Assembly (NCBI GenBank): GCA_025399215.1
Contig: MU621095.1
Span: forward strand, 114,645-178,644
Direction: 5' to 3'
Source of the DNA: Globomyces pollinis-pini
Lineage: Eukaryota > Chytridiomycota > Chytridiomycetes > Rhizophydiales > Globomycetaceae
DNA length: 64,000 bases
Part shown: positions 1 through 10,129 of the stretch, one piece after another
How the letters are laid out: every line of letters begins with the position of its first letter
Position numbering within the stretch: the stretch's first letter is position 1
Notes under the pieces: model-generated
The model's input: the letters and a program-made list of their open reading frames with translations, nothing else
What the model was told of the DNA's origin: nothing
Database searches by the model: none
Made by a program: the position numbers and the translations under genes

Positions 1-337
1 TTTAAACGTCATTTATAAACATTTGGAATATAAAAAGTTGTAAATCAAGTTTCTATAATGTGATAAGTAAACTCAGATGGTGGTTTCCATGGAGTAAAGA
101 TCAGGTTTTTTGAAATCCAATGAAACTAATCCCGCCCGTTGCCACAGACTTCAAAAAATTACAGGAATTAATGATCAAGTTAAAGTAACAACGACAATCA
201 AAGCAAGAAATGTCCAACAGAATGTGAGATCTATCCGCGTCTTTGATGAGCATGGTGTGACATTAGCACACGGATTTTTTAACTCAAATTTTGCCAGTCA
301 AACTTAAAAAACTTACCACTGAAAAAATAACTGGAAC

Positions 338-697
338 ATGAATACTTCAAGCCAAATCCGCCCCGTAGCCTTTCTCCAACCAGAACAGAGGACACGGCAT
401 CAAGTCATCCATACTTGTCCTAAACCTCACATCCATCACTATTGTGATCATACTTTTGCAAGACAAGACTCCCTGAGAAGACATTTCAAAGTTCAAAAGC
501 GTACCATTCCTTGGAATCGAGATTCTCTCATGGACTACTGCAGACGGTATATTGAACGTACTCATTCTATCTCACCGCCGGAGTTGTTCCGATTGGCAGT
601 CATTCCTTCTATGGTTGTGCAGGTTCGGAACCAACCTATGAAATTCAATCACTCTAAACGTAATCGAGTAATGTCCATCAAGTATTTGGTATCCTAG
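338..697 (+). CDS. C2H2 zinc-finger paralogue with zinc ligands lost
   Basis: This 119-residue open frame begins at an ATG and aligns end to end with the intact two-finger gene at 1988-2347. In that gene both fingers are C-x2-C-x12-H-x3-H. Here finger 1 has lost both cysteines (Ser and Arg stand in their places) and finger 2 has its first Cys changed to His and its last His changed to Gln. Neither finger should bind zinc in the normal way. The recognition-helix region (ARQDSLRRHFKV) and the C-terminal tail (HSKRNRVMSIKYLVS) are well kept and there is no stop or frameshift. It is either a young pseudogene or a copy kept for its C-terminal tail. The family assignment is secure through the paralogue; whether it is expressed is unknown. 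Confidence 0.6.
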   Translation: MNTSSQIRPVAFLQPEQRTRHQVIHTCPKPHIHHYCDHTFARQDSLRRHFKVQKRTIPWNRDSLMDYCRRYIERTHSISPPELFRLAVIPSMVVQVRNQPMKFNHSKRNRVMSIKYLVS

Positions 698-1109
698 CCT
701 TGCTTCTTTTTTCAATAAAACTAAGTGTTCATAACCATTATTCAAACTACTGAGATATTAAATATGGATCATATATCCAAATAAATATTAACGGCCTTTT
801 ATCAGGAGCATATCTCGGCTCATCATTCCAATCAGAACTCTTATCATCAAGAACTGGGCGAAAATTTTATTGTGAATCATTATGAGTAATTTTAATCCAA
901 TCACTATTACAAATAATTTCGTTAAAGCACGAGATTAATTAGCTACTTATCAAATCATGCTGAATCACTATTTGTCACAGATTTGCAATTCTCGTAACAC
1001 AGACTCAATTGCTCTTTTGATGTCAAAAGCAATTTATATACTACTTCATCTCAATTTGTTTAGTTTCAACTGATGCGATTGTTCCACGCATAGCATGGAT
1101 AAGTATTAC

Positions 1110-1240
1110 ATGTTATTAAAATTCGTTACATATGGTTGGGGTTGCATATAGCGTAAACAGTAAAATTAATTGAACTTTACTATCTGCATTACATACCATC
1201 CTGTTTACAACAATTATCCAACCTTAATTTGAAATTATAA
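1110..1240 (-). pseudogene. Relic of a GST 3' exon
   Basis: Read on the minus strand, this segment resembles the last exon of the GST gene at 2783-3694: TTTCAA at the start of the exon, a GCAACCCCAACCATATG block matching GCTCAACCCCAGCCATATA, and similar spacing between them. The frame is not maintained, and no further GST exons can be recognised upstream of it. It is best explained as the piece of GST carried along when the zinc-finger gene was duplicated. Confidence 0.5.
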
Positions 1241-1260
1241 AACCACGATTATGCTGCAAT

Positions 1261-1739
1261 ATCAACAGCGTAATTCTGTGCACATGTGGATGGCGCTAAT
1301 CTATAATAAAGTTAATAGGCTGTTTATTCGATTGAGGGATTGTAAATTATGAACGGACAGTCAGTTGAAGAAAGAGATAACGGTAGTGAACTGGTGGTCA
1401 TCAACGAAAACTTTAAGAAAGCAGTTTCTATATTAATTAATTAGATTTGACATTTATCGAGACATGTTAGAAGCTAGTAAGGGGTTCCTTTCCCTTTCCA
1501 GCTGAAAGACCAACTACTTGGAATAGTATCCATGACCCTTATACCTTCACAAGTTTACTTGTGAACACAGCATCGACTGGCAACCAACTGCCGCCATGAT
1601 TAAATGATAGCAGAGATAAAATCATTTTTTTAAACTATTAAGCATCATACAAAATGAAATAGAAAAGCCTTATGATAAACTGATAACCTAATTAAGATGG
1701 TATGTTTCATAACAAAGATCAAAGTTTTTCAAGAGATGA
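1261..1739. other. Intergenic, no gene seen
   Basis: AT-rich stretch between the two duplication units, with no open frame that looks coding on either strand. It contains a palindromic ATATTAATTAATT-like motif near 1430 but nothing that can be assigned a function. Confidence 0.5.
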
Positions 1740-1987
1740 GATTCAGGCCAACGTTCTGAAACAAATCCCGCCCGTTACTTTATACAATTAATACAAATCC
1801 GGAGAACTACGATTGAAACTAAAAGACCAAGAGCATATCAAAGTAACGATCAAACTAGCATTAAATAATGTCAGACCAATCACCACCACTTGCGTTAAAA
1901 ATGGTGATGTGACACCTTGACACATGTGAATTTTCATCACTCTGATAACCTTTACTTAAAAAGCTATCACTAAAAAAACCTAAACCA

Positions 1988-2347
1988 ATGAAATATTCCT
2001 GCCCCATTTGTCCAGTAACCTTTCTTCGATCAGAACACAGAACAAGACATCAAGCCATTCATACTGGCTGCAAACCTCACATTTGTCACTACTGTGATCG
2101 TGCTTTTGCAAGGCAAGACTCTTTGAGGAGACATTTCAAAGTTCATGAACGTATTGTCCCTTGGAATCGAGATTCGCTTATGAATTATTGCAGGCGATAT
2201 ATTGAAAGTACTCATTCAATATCACCACCAGAATTGTTTCCGTTGCCAATATTCCCTACCATGCCTGTGGAACCTCAGAAGCAACCTAGGAAATTCAACC
2301 ACTCTAAACGTAACCAAGTAATGTCTATCAAGCATTTGGTCTCTTAA
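1988..2347 (+). CDS. Two-finger C2H2 zinc-finger protein
   Basis: This single-exon gene encodes 119 residues from ATG. Residues 3-27 form the first C2H2 finger (CPIC...HRTRHQAIH) and residues 33-53 the second (CHYC...SLRRHFKVH), both C-x2-C-x12-H-x3-H, joined by a TGCKPH linker close to the classical TGEKP. A proline-containing segment (SISPPELF) and a basic C-terminal tail ending HSKRNQVMSIKHLVS follow. It is probably a small nuclear DNA-binding regulator; the target is unknown. A related tail, SKRIMSISNLLN, ends the single-finger protein at 7296-7664, so the tail is likely functional. It is the intact member of a tandem pair with 338-697. An AATAAA-type signal follows near 2378. Confidence 0.8.
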   Translation: MKYSCPICPVTFLRSEHRTRHQAIHTGCKPHICHYCDRAFARQDSLRRHFKVHERIVPWNRDSLMNYCRRYIESTHSISPPELFPLPIFPTMPVEPQKQPRKFNHSKRNQVMSIKHLVS

Positions 2348-2782
2348 CATTCTTTCTTTCTTTTGTATCTGTTCAAATAAATCAATTATTCATACATTTT
2401 GTTCAAACCTTCAAGGTGTATTAATTTACTGCTCTCTCCTACTCTTTGACCATATATCCAGTGATTAATTGAACGTCTCACAGAGATCCTTATTCAGTTC
2501 ATGTTTCTAATAACGATGAAAACCATAGCAATAGTATGGCTACAAGAATCAATGCGGACAATCATTATGAGTAATATGGGCCGAAATGTTATTATGTGAA
2601 GCATGAGAAGGGATCCAGCCGGATGATTGTTTGTATTACATTAGTAATTATATGAACACAGCGTCAACAGTTAAGCGTTAAAAACTGTAGATCTACAACT
2701 AAAACTATGCTTGTCGTATTACAATTGGTCCTGATTTTTCAACAAAAAGCTTACATTTTGAATGGATCGGTATTAGACTTTA
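2348..2782. other. Intergenic between convergent genes
   Basis: This is the shared 3' region of the zinc-finger gene and the minus-strand GST gene. No open frame looks coding. Parts match the first duplication unit near 840-1000, notably the CAATCATTATGAGTAAT block. Confidence 0.5.
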
Positions 2783-3694
2783 TTAATTGTTGTTTACGTT
2801 TCTATATGGCTGGGGTTGAGCATACCCATCTCTTATGTATTTAGCATAACCAGTCAGATTAATTGAGCTTTGAGAGGCACTACGCTGAATACTCTCTCGA
2901 TTACAGCAATTAGCTACCCATTGTTTGAAATTCAAAAACTCAGGGGTATCTACAGGAGTGAGTGATTCATGTATGTACCTGGAATTACAAAACCTCGGAA
3001 ATGCTCGATTACGTCAAATCTTAGCGGCCATGGAACAGTTGCAATATCAGCCAAGGTGAATTCTGAACCCAGTGCGTACGGGCCTTTGATACGAGCTGAT
3101 ATCTGAAAATCATTAATCATCTGCTACGTTGATGGAGAGTAATATGTGAGAGAGATTCCGTTGAAAAAAGAAACATACCCTTTTAATTCCTTCCAGAAGA
3201 CAGACTTTCATTTTTTCCTGTTCTTCCAATGATTTTGCTCTCAGGAGTTGGTAAAAAGGTTGAAGGATCCCATTTTGGAAAGTTTCAATAAACAGCCTCA
3301 TTTCATATCGTCCCATTGTTGTTTTAGGAATGAGACTAGAATAAGTGATGAACAATAGTACTTTGTATGTGCACCATATTGATCCAGAATATACTCTGTG
3401 ATTGGAAGAGATTCTAGCAAAATAGTATCTGAATCCAGTTGCAAAGCAGGTACTTTCTGTTGAGGGTGAACTAGAATTAAAGGAGAAAAGAATACCGTTG
3501 ACATACCAAGCAGGTTTATTTGCTATTGGTTAGTAAGCAAGTCATACTCAAATCAATTTCGATGATGTCCAAGCTATTAAAGTGTTCATTGGTCAAACAT
3601 TCGATGAGTGCGATATGAACCCGTTGTGCCCTAGATATGAGTATTAGATATGGTACCAAGGACAGACTTTTGAAGTGTAGAAGCGAATAACCAT
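2783..3694 (-). CDS. Omega-like glutathione S-transferase
   Basis: About 234 residues after removal of six introns, five of them 25-29 nt and one about 76 nt. The first exon reads to SKVCPW and joins to AQRVHIALIEC, giving the Cys-containing N-terminal motif of omega-type GSTs. The thioredoxin-like fold continues through NKPAWYVNVHPQQKVPALQ and the glutathione-contacting ES in LLESLPITEYI. The helical C-terminal domain follows (RLFIETFQNGILQPFYQLL, then GPYALGSEFTLADIATVPW). The start ATG at 3694-3692 places the Cys near residue 11, as usual. The enzyme would catalyse thiol-transfer or deglutathionylation in the cytosol. It is divergent from a second GST at 4103-4706. Exon joins rest on family similarity and GT...AG signals, and the last exon is the least certain. 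Confidence 0.8.
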
Positions 3695-4102
3695 TTTTAG
3701 TTTGATAAAAAGTCAAAAAGGAGGAAGAGAATGGGGTCAGAGATGGCACCATCTCTGACAAGAATTAATCGAAAATTGTGGAATTTTATTATAAAAACTA
3801 TTGATTTATTATTGGATACTATCAGTTTGATATAGGAATCATTGTATCAGTTTGATATAGGAATCTTTATTTATAATTTATCCTCATTTGTATGATTGAT
3901 TAAGGGTCTTTAGTTATACTTCGGCCTGTTCCCTTTCTAAATTTCTTTATTGACTCTCTTCGGCCTTGCTCGAGATCTTTTTTATACGTTCAAATGAATG
4001 GCCGAAAGAGACAAAGTTTCATGAATTGGTGGGGGCTGTTTCCATCGGCCGATCTCTTCAAAACGTTATAAAGTCATCAATTTCGTATTCAGAATCAAAA
4101 TA

Positions 4103-4706
4103 ATGAAAGATCAGTGTCCCTTTGTTCAACGTATTCAATTAACGTTCTTGGAATGTCATTCAAATATACTAAATGTTGAACATAAAGCTTACTTGGATGC
4201 TTGTGCTGATGACTACAAATCTTCCTCTCATAATCCAAAAGAAAGATTATCAAAGTCTAGAAAACGTATTGAAGAATTCATTCTACAAACAAATCATTTA
4301 ATGTATGTCTTGTCCCTCTTTTTAAACCTTTAGTTTACTGCCTTCTACTCCAATAGAGAATTATAAATCAAATATCTTCTTACAAACATTTGAAGATGAT
4401 GTGATGTTACCCTTTTACACTTTACTGCGTTCTACGACAATTGATGATCAAGAAAAATATGGTCAATTACTACTCAACGGAATCCGTACTATTTCTTCTC
4501 TTATCTCTGGTCCATTTGTTCTGGGTGATAAATTCACTTTGGTGGATATTTTAACTATTTCTTGGGCTTTGAAATTTGATTTGATTGAATTGTGGAGAGG
4601 TGTTCATATTCCACATACGGTTGAATATGAAGCATTTCATGATTGGATTCAGCATTGTCAGCAGAGAAAATCAGTTGTACAGGCACATAAATTAGACCGT
4701 GAATAA
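4103..4706 (+). CDS. Diverged glutathione S-transferase
   Basis: The gene has two exons; a 31-nt intron follows NHL near 4301. Removing it joins to LLPSTPIENYKSNIFLQTF, giving about 190 residues. The start KDQCPFVQRIQLTFLECH matches the active-site region of the neighbouring GST (CPWAQRVHIALIEC), and the C-terminal helical domain is well kept (LPFYTLLRSTTIDDQEKY, GPFVLGDKFTLVDILTISW). In between, the segment that should carry the KVPAL and ES glutathione-binding motifs is shortened and unrecognisable. The first beta strand before CPF is also missing from the ATG-initiated frame. The protein may have lost glutathione binding, or an unrecognised exon may lie upstream. The high divergence from 2783-3694 argues against a very recent copy. 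Confidence 0.65.
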
Positions 4707-4859
4707 AGTATTGATATAATATGATGTTGCTTACTCTACCAACAACTGTGGGAGATTTCCGTATAGTTGGCTAACGAAATCTCATACACTTGTAAATCTA
4801 GTATCTTAAAGACTTTTCATTCATCAGATTTTTTTTCATCTTTTGAGTGTTGGAACTGA

Positions 4860-6650
4860 ATGCCAGAATCAAATGATCCAAATACTCATACAGTTCAAAT
4901 CCAATTGCCAGAAATAAAAAATGGAATTCCTGTATCTGCAAACCAACAAGTCACCATCAGTTTTCCCAATCAATCACTACAAAAATCTTATCAGCACAAC
5001 TCAATAATAAATAAACCTTGGAATGTAAACTATCAATTAGAAAAGCTAGATTATACACCAGATAAAGATTATCATGCTCCTTTACAAGAAAGTCACATCA
5101 CCATACCACAGGATTATGCACCAAAAGTAACAGAGAATAGAAATCAAGTCGATATCAACAATAGTAATAATCAACCAATCAATATTACTGACAAACAAAG
5201 TACCCAATTGAAACCAACTTTGCTAAATTCAAATCTGCAAGCTCCCAAATCAGAACTTTCAAATGACTCGAATGATACCCTTACTCCAAAACAAAACAAA
5301 GTTCCCGTACAGTTTATAAACCGACTAACAAATACATTATCAGGAACTGGTTCGATGCCATTAACACTTCCTGTCCTAAGTTTACCCACCATCCCAATTA
5401 AACCTCAAACGAAGACAAGAAGTAATCAACTATCTGCAGAACTATCTGTAAATGAAATTAAATCAAATCACAAACTGGTGCCATCTGTTCCTCAAATAGA
5501 AGCGAGCAGTAATGTCCCCACTGCTGGTACATATGTAGATAAAACAAAAGGAATTGTACCTCATTCACAAGGAAATGGAATTAATAATCGTATTCCAGAA
5601 GTTTCATTGTTGCGAGATTCTACAAATGATATCATGGATGATATTGAGGATGGAGAAATATCCGATGATGAAGTCGTCGTTAGTGAAGGTCAGGTCCAAA
5701 GCCAGCCTATCACTGAAATTTCAGGCAGTACAAAACAAACTCTGAACCAAGACATAAACCGTTCTACTACCAACAAAAGGCCTGCTCAAAACCAACTACC
5801 GAGTGGACAAGGAAAAAAATCAAAACAGATTTGTACCCAAAAACTTAAACACAATAAGAAACAACCTTCTGTCAAACATAGTAGCACTAAAAAAGCAGAG
5901 GTGGAAGTTCCTATACCAAATATGAAAGATATGCAAGGAGTGAATGGAGCAGATTATGAAATGAGAGTCAGTATACAGCCAAGTTCACTACTGACGTCTT
6001 CCGATATCCTATCTTCCATCTTTGGTCAGAAACAAGTAACGGTACCAGAACCCCTCAACAAATCCTTGAACATTGAGCCATTAAATATTCTGCATCCGTT
6101 CCGTAATGTTCCAAATGTGTGTCACCGATGTGGCCGTCAATCACATCCCACTCTAGGATGTCATGCCAAGAATGATATAAATGGGATTCCTTGCCGTACA
6201 GACCCCATTGTAGATTTAAAACTGGAGAAAGCGAAACGAGAAGCGGAAGCGACAGAAAAGGCCCAGAAACAAGCTCGCCTAGATCGGGAACGTCTTTTGG
6301 AATCCAAACGCAAGACTCTACCCTGCCATGCTTGGCGAGACAACAAATGCACCTTGGGTGATCAATGCAACTTCTCTCATTCTGGGCCCGGATCTGATCC
6401 ACGCTCCAAACAACTCTGTCAGTTCTATCGTCAAGGGGGATGTTTGAAATCAACCTCTTGTCCCTTTTCCCATGACAAAAAATCGTTTCCATGTGTGTAT
6501 TTTCATTTCAAACAAGCAGCGGGTGGATGTGTGAAAGGAGAAGAATGTGATTTTTCCCATTTACCAGTTACAGATGAACAATTGGTGATGTTGAAGAAAG
6601 ATCAGGATCGGTTTGAAAACAATCAACGGATTCAAAAGTTGTCTGTATAA
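4860..6650 (+). CDS. ZC3H4/ZC3H6/ZC3H8-like CCCH zinc-finger protein
   Basis: An intronless gene of 596 residues. The first 410 residues are low-complexity, rich in Asn, Gln, Ser and Lys, with an acidic patch (DDIEDGEISDDE) near residue 262. A CCHC knuckle (CHRCGRQSHPTLGC) lies near residue 423. Three CCCH fingers follow between about 485 and 575: CHAW...CTLGDQCNFSH, CQFY...CLKSTSCPFSH, and CVYF...CVKGEECDFSH. Their order, the FPC opening of the third finger and the following LPVTDEQLVMLKK resemble animal ZC3H4/6/8 and fly Su(s), which restrict transcription of non-coding or intron-poor units. The extra CCHC knuckle is a difference. A nuclear RNA-binding role is likely; the restriction role is inferred. 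Confidence 0.7.
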   Translation: MPESNDPNTHTVQIQLPEIKNGIPVSANQQVTISFPNQSLQKSYQHNSIINKPWNVNYQLEKLDYTPDKDYHAPLQESHITIPQDYAPKVTENRNQVDINNSNNQPINITDKQSTQLKPTLLNSNLQAPKSELSNDSNDTLTPKQNKVPVQFINRLTNTLSGTGSMPLTLPVLSLPTIPIKPQTKTRSNQLSAELSVNEIKSNHKLVPSVPQIEASSNVPTAGTYVDKTKGIVPHSQGNGINNRIPEVSLLRDSTNDIMDDIEDGEISDDEVVVSEGQVQSQPITEISGSTKQTLNQDINRSTTNKRPAQNQLPSGQGKKSKQICTQKLKHNKKQPSVKHSSTKKAEVEVPIPNMKDMQGVNGADYEMRVSIQPSSLLTSSDILSSIFGQKQVTVPEPLNKSLNIEPLNILHPFRNVPNVCHRCGRQSHPTLGCHAKNDINGIPCRTDPIVDLKLEKAKREAEATEKAQKQARLDRERLLESKRKTLPCHAWRDNKCTLGDQCNFSHSGPGSDPRSKQLCQFYRQGGCLKSTSCPFSHDKKSFPCVYFHFKQAAGGCVKGEECDFSHLPVTDEQLVMLKKDQDRFENNQRIQKLSV

Positions 6651-7295
6651 TTTAACAATACTATCATTCATTAATATTCACATGAAGTAATATATTATGT
6701 AATAACCAATATTTGTCTATGCACTCCTTATCGATTGCAAGTCTGTTTCAATGTCATTGTCAGGAATGTGATGGCAGGTCACATTGGTATAATAATCGTA
6801 CTGGCAGTCACATTGATTCAATAGTTTAATTAATAAGAAGTACAAGATCAGTCAAGCAATACTTTATCATGATATTGTTCTACTCAACCCGACCATCAAA
6901 AAGGCACAGTCTGATCACAGTCGTTGATGTCGCACCACAGACCCAAAAGGGCAATTATCAAAAGTACTAGGTATCCATGCAACAACCATCGGGTTAATGA
7001 TTATTGATGTCATTCTTACATCATCCTCCCTTTTTTCCATCATCAAACAGTCCGTAAAATTGGTGGGACTTGTGGCTGCCGACACCAACTTGAAACTTTT
7101 GATCGATTCAAGATCCAAACCACTAAAAGATTTTTTAAAGTTCAAAGCGTTTAAAATAAAGAACAAAGAAACGTATCGCTAAAGTTGTATTATATTATCA
7201 ATAGGAAGGAATTAGAAAGTAAAAAGATTGGTAAGTATGCTCTAAGGATTAAATACAATGCAGCCAGTCATATAAAGAGTGTTGCAATGTATGTG
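6651..7295. other. Intergenic, possible HTH fragment
   Basis: No gene can be supported. Two imperfect copies of TGGCAG(G)TCACATTG occur around 6772-6820. On the plus strand near 6950-7000 one frame reads LSKVLGIHATTIGLMI, which looks like a helix-turn-helix of a transposase or regulator, but it is preceded by a stop and followed by nothing recognisable. Confidence 0.4.
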
Positions 7296-7664
7296 TCAAT
7301 TCAGTAAATTGCTGATGGACATGATTCGTTTACTGCTAGGAATTTTAAGTTGATTTTCCAGACAATTTGGTTTTGAATCTGTAGATTTCTTGATCGAGGA
7401 AGCAGTAGAGTTGATTAATTTCTGCAAGGTATTTAGATGTTGCAAAGTATTCAAGTGTGTCTTTCTAGTTTTGTGTCTACTGAGGGCATCAGCTCTAGAG
7501 AATGTTTTTTGGCACTGGTCGCAAATGTGTCTTTTTGGTTTAAGAAAAGAAGGGGATGACATTGGGGAGATAATGGTGAAAATTGGTGGTTTTATGATAT
7601 CTTGGTGACGGTTTGGTGGCGTCCGACAGTGTGCATTTAAAAAAAAACGGCTGGTGAAGACCAT
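7296..7664 (-). CDS. Single-finger C2H2 protein
   Basis: Intronless frame of 122 residues from an ATG; an internal Met at residue 35 could also serve. One finger spans about residues 48-70 (CDQC, then FSRADALSRH and a final His), spaced C-x2-C-x12-H-x5-H. It resembles finger 2 of the 1988-2347 protein (FARQDSLRRH). The C-terminus ends SSKRIMSISNLLN, close to SKRNQVMSIKHLVS of the pair at 338 and 1988, so these genes belong to one local family. It is probably a nuclear DNA-binding protein. With one finger it would need a partner or a dimer to bind specifically, which is inference. Confidence 0.7.
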   Translation of the reverse strand: MVFTSRFFLNAHCRTPPNRHQDIIKPPIFTIISPMSSPSFLKPKRHICDQCQKTFSRADALSRHKTRKTHLNTLQHLNTLQKLINSTASSIKKSTDSKPNCLENQLKIPSSKRIMSISNLLN

Positions 7665-9117
7665 TTCAAATCATGCTGACAGTTTGGGAACAGGCTGCGT
7701 AAAGTGTCAATGTCGTCAATTACCTATCATCTTGTTGTAAGGGAGGTGGAAGTAACACGTTAGCACTTATTCAAGCTACTTGTGTGCGTTGGTGTTTTTG
7801 CTGGTGTTGGTGGGAAGAAAGGGGAAGGTTGATTGAGCAGCCACACATGGGTCCCGGATTGCGTAGTCATTTCGTTTCCCTATTCCATTTTGTGATCACT
7901 TATCAACACCTCTACCCCTATCTTCTATTGATCAATTCTCGTTTTTTGCCTTTTTCATCCTTCAATAAAGTCACGTTGCGTTCTCACTATCAGTGCTGCA
8001 TTACACTAAGTCTTTTACTAATTTTATTTTCACTCATATGATTGCTTTAAGTAATACCTTGATTTGGTGGTTGTTCCACTTTCTTTCATCACACCAATCT
8101 CTCTCACTTGATTCATATATTACTATAACTGAGAAACATTAATGATGCTACAATTCATCATCAACAACGCATCAACAGCGCATTGCTATTCTGAGTGTCA
8201 TATCGAATATATCTGTAAAATGATCTCATTTTGGGGGTTTGAAACAGAGTCACATGCAGTCTCCAGGTTTCAGTTTCATGGGTTGATTTTGGTGGGTAAT
8301 TCCTCTTGATGAATTATTCAGTTTCATCAACTTTATGAAATCTTTGGAAATCTATTTCAATCCCCTACAATTTTTCGGAAACTTTTCATTGACGCCAAAA
8401 TCTGATTTTCTTCTGTACTTGATTTGATGGCACTAACGTTTAATCTACTTCATTTTTCTTCTTGATTTCACACAAAATTTAATATTTGCAGTTTCCGGTG
8501 CTATCGGGATGGACTTACCATCGGAAATGCATTATGGCTGTTGTGGTCACGATGTTACAAATGTTCGTTCAACGTTGCTCACCAGCTACTACTGTTATGC
8601 ATTATGTATTATGGATTACTCTACTTCCAACAATGTGACTGTTACTTCACTTCCAATAATTTTAGTCAAGATATGTCATTTATCATATGCTGCTTGTAAG
8701 TTACTCGTATATGCTCATATAACGTTAAAGAACCCTTTGATATTTAGGGTGTGGTTTGCTACATTTGAGTTTGGAATTGGGCATTCTGAAGTCTTGGGGT
8801 CTTTTCACCACGTTCCACGTTTTCACCACATCCAATAAAATTCCAGAAGCTGTTTTATTTGGTTCTCTGGGTCGCCAAGTTATCATGTACTGCAGTTAAG
8901 ATTCGGATGGAACACAACATCATTCGTGGAGCTTTGTACCATTTAGTGAAAATATGGTACATATTATGTTCGCTTTCTGAAAAGAATAAAATCTCATACA
9001 GATTCATGGTGAATTTAAATTGACGTTATAGCTTACTGTCATCGTTCATGCTCGTTTTTGAGTCAACAAACACTTTAAATTGATTACTAAAAAATACTAA
9101 TATATTAATCACGGATT
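7665..9117. other. Long intergenic stretch, no gene supported
   Basis: About 1.45 kb with only short open frames that lack ATG context, domains or a plausible intron pattern. It is T-rich on the plus strand between 7860 and 8480. The longest frame (8509-8838) has scattered hydrophobic residues but no recognisable family. The stretch may hold untranslated or regulatory sequence of the flanking genes. Confidence 0.5.
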
Positions 9118-9454
9118 CTATTTCTTCAACACTGGTTCATTCTTTAGCTTTTTAGATTTCATCAAATTCAAATAATCCGACATTCCTTCCGTCACATATT
9201 TTTTCTTTATTGGTTTCTCTTCGTCCACCATCATTTGAACTTTTTTATTTTTGATTTGAGGTTTAATTTGACTTGGTTTTTGATTAGTTTTCTTTTCTAT
9301 TTTCTCCACCTTTTTAGCTTTGAGTTGTTGTCTAGTAATCTATGAAATTGTTAGTTACTTTGCATTTAATGAGTTTTTGATGGTTGGATAGATTAATGAT
9401 GGTATCAATTACTTTTGATTGTCCAATTCGTGCTATTCTACTTGATTTTCCCAT
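9118..9454 (-). CDS. Small lysine-rich protein
   Basis: The gene is tentatively two exons. The first starts MGKSSRIARIGQSK at 9454; a roughly 70-nt intron (GTAATTG to TTTCATAG) joins it to ITRQQLKAKKVEKIEKK. The remainder is lysine-rich and ends YVTEGMSDYLNLMKSKKL plus nine residues, giving about 87 residues. The composition suggests a nuclear or nucleolar RNA- or ribosome-associated protein, but no family was recognised. The intron is longer than most in the window, so the first exon is uncertain. Confidence 0.45.
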
Positions 9455-10129
9455 ATTCCGTTTATAGACTATTAAAAAAGAAAAAAAAAGAACTCAACCA
9501 TATTGACAATAACAATCCACTAATAATAAATCCATCATATCATCTTTCAATATTATAAAATACCTATTCCTTTAGTATCCAAACACCATGCTGAAGACTA
9601 AGTCGTTTAGAACAAGCATAGTTGTAATATTATAAGCCTAGTACAAGGTAAACAACTTTTGCATCACATTCACATATAACTGGCCGGATATTTTATTCTA
9701 TGTATATAGTACGCCGCCCAAAGAACAAACGCGCTACGACGGTGAATGGACAAACACAACCACCAACAGTGCACTAAACACCTGAACGGTCAAAGAATGT
9801 CATAAACAGCAATTTAGTAACAGATCAGAAGTGGTAAGAATCAAAGCTATGATCAATTAAATTTAATACATGACCCAACACCATGGAAACATTTATTGAA
9901 TGTTTCTACTACCATCCGAAGATAATGCTAAAGAGTCAAATACAGAAGATCAATGGAAGATATAGAAACCACCAACCGTAATTCGGCTAATTATGGGTCA
10001 TTGTCAGTCAAAAACCACCAAATGCGTGCGGTTGAAACACCATGAGTGAATTTGATTCAGAGGAAAGACCCTGTTGAGACGGTCGTTAAAAGACGAAATA
10101 ACTCCGCTTTTCTATAAAATAAAGACCAA
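9455..10129. other. Intergenic, no gene seen
   Basis: Upstream region shared by the small basic gene (minus) and the secreted protein gene (plus). No open frame with coding character was found. A TATA-like TCTATAAAATAAA lies about 20 bp before the ATG at 10130. Confidence 0.4.

Larger units (their letters stand above)
100..1260 (+). repeat. First unit of a diverged tandem duplication
   Basis: This stretch is related in order to roughly 1740-2970. Shared landmarks are AATCCCGCCCGTT before the zinc-finger gene, a TGTGACA...ACAC segment just upstream of the ATG, the whole zinc-finger reading frame, a CAATCATTATGAGTAAT-like block downstream, and a (C)TATGG(C/T)TGGGGTTG block. The last block lies, in the second unit, inside the 3' coding end of the minus-strand GST gene. 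The first unit therefore carries a decayed GST tail. The unit is about 1.6 kb long and its limits were judged by eye. Confidence 0.6.

Noticed and set aside
6915..7182. Overlapping open frames on both strands with an HTH-like stretch
   Set aside because: LSKVLGIHATTIGLMI looks like a transposase HTH, but an upstream stop and lack of any further similarity make it unsafe to call.
8509..8838. 109-codon open frame on the plus strand
   Set aside because: No domain, no family, no related copy, and composition like the surrounding intergenic DNA.
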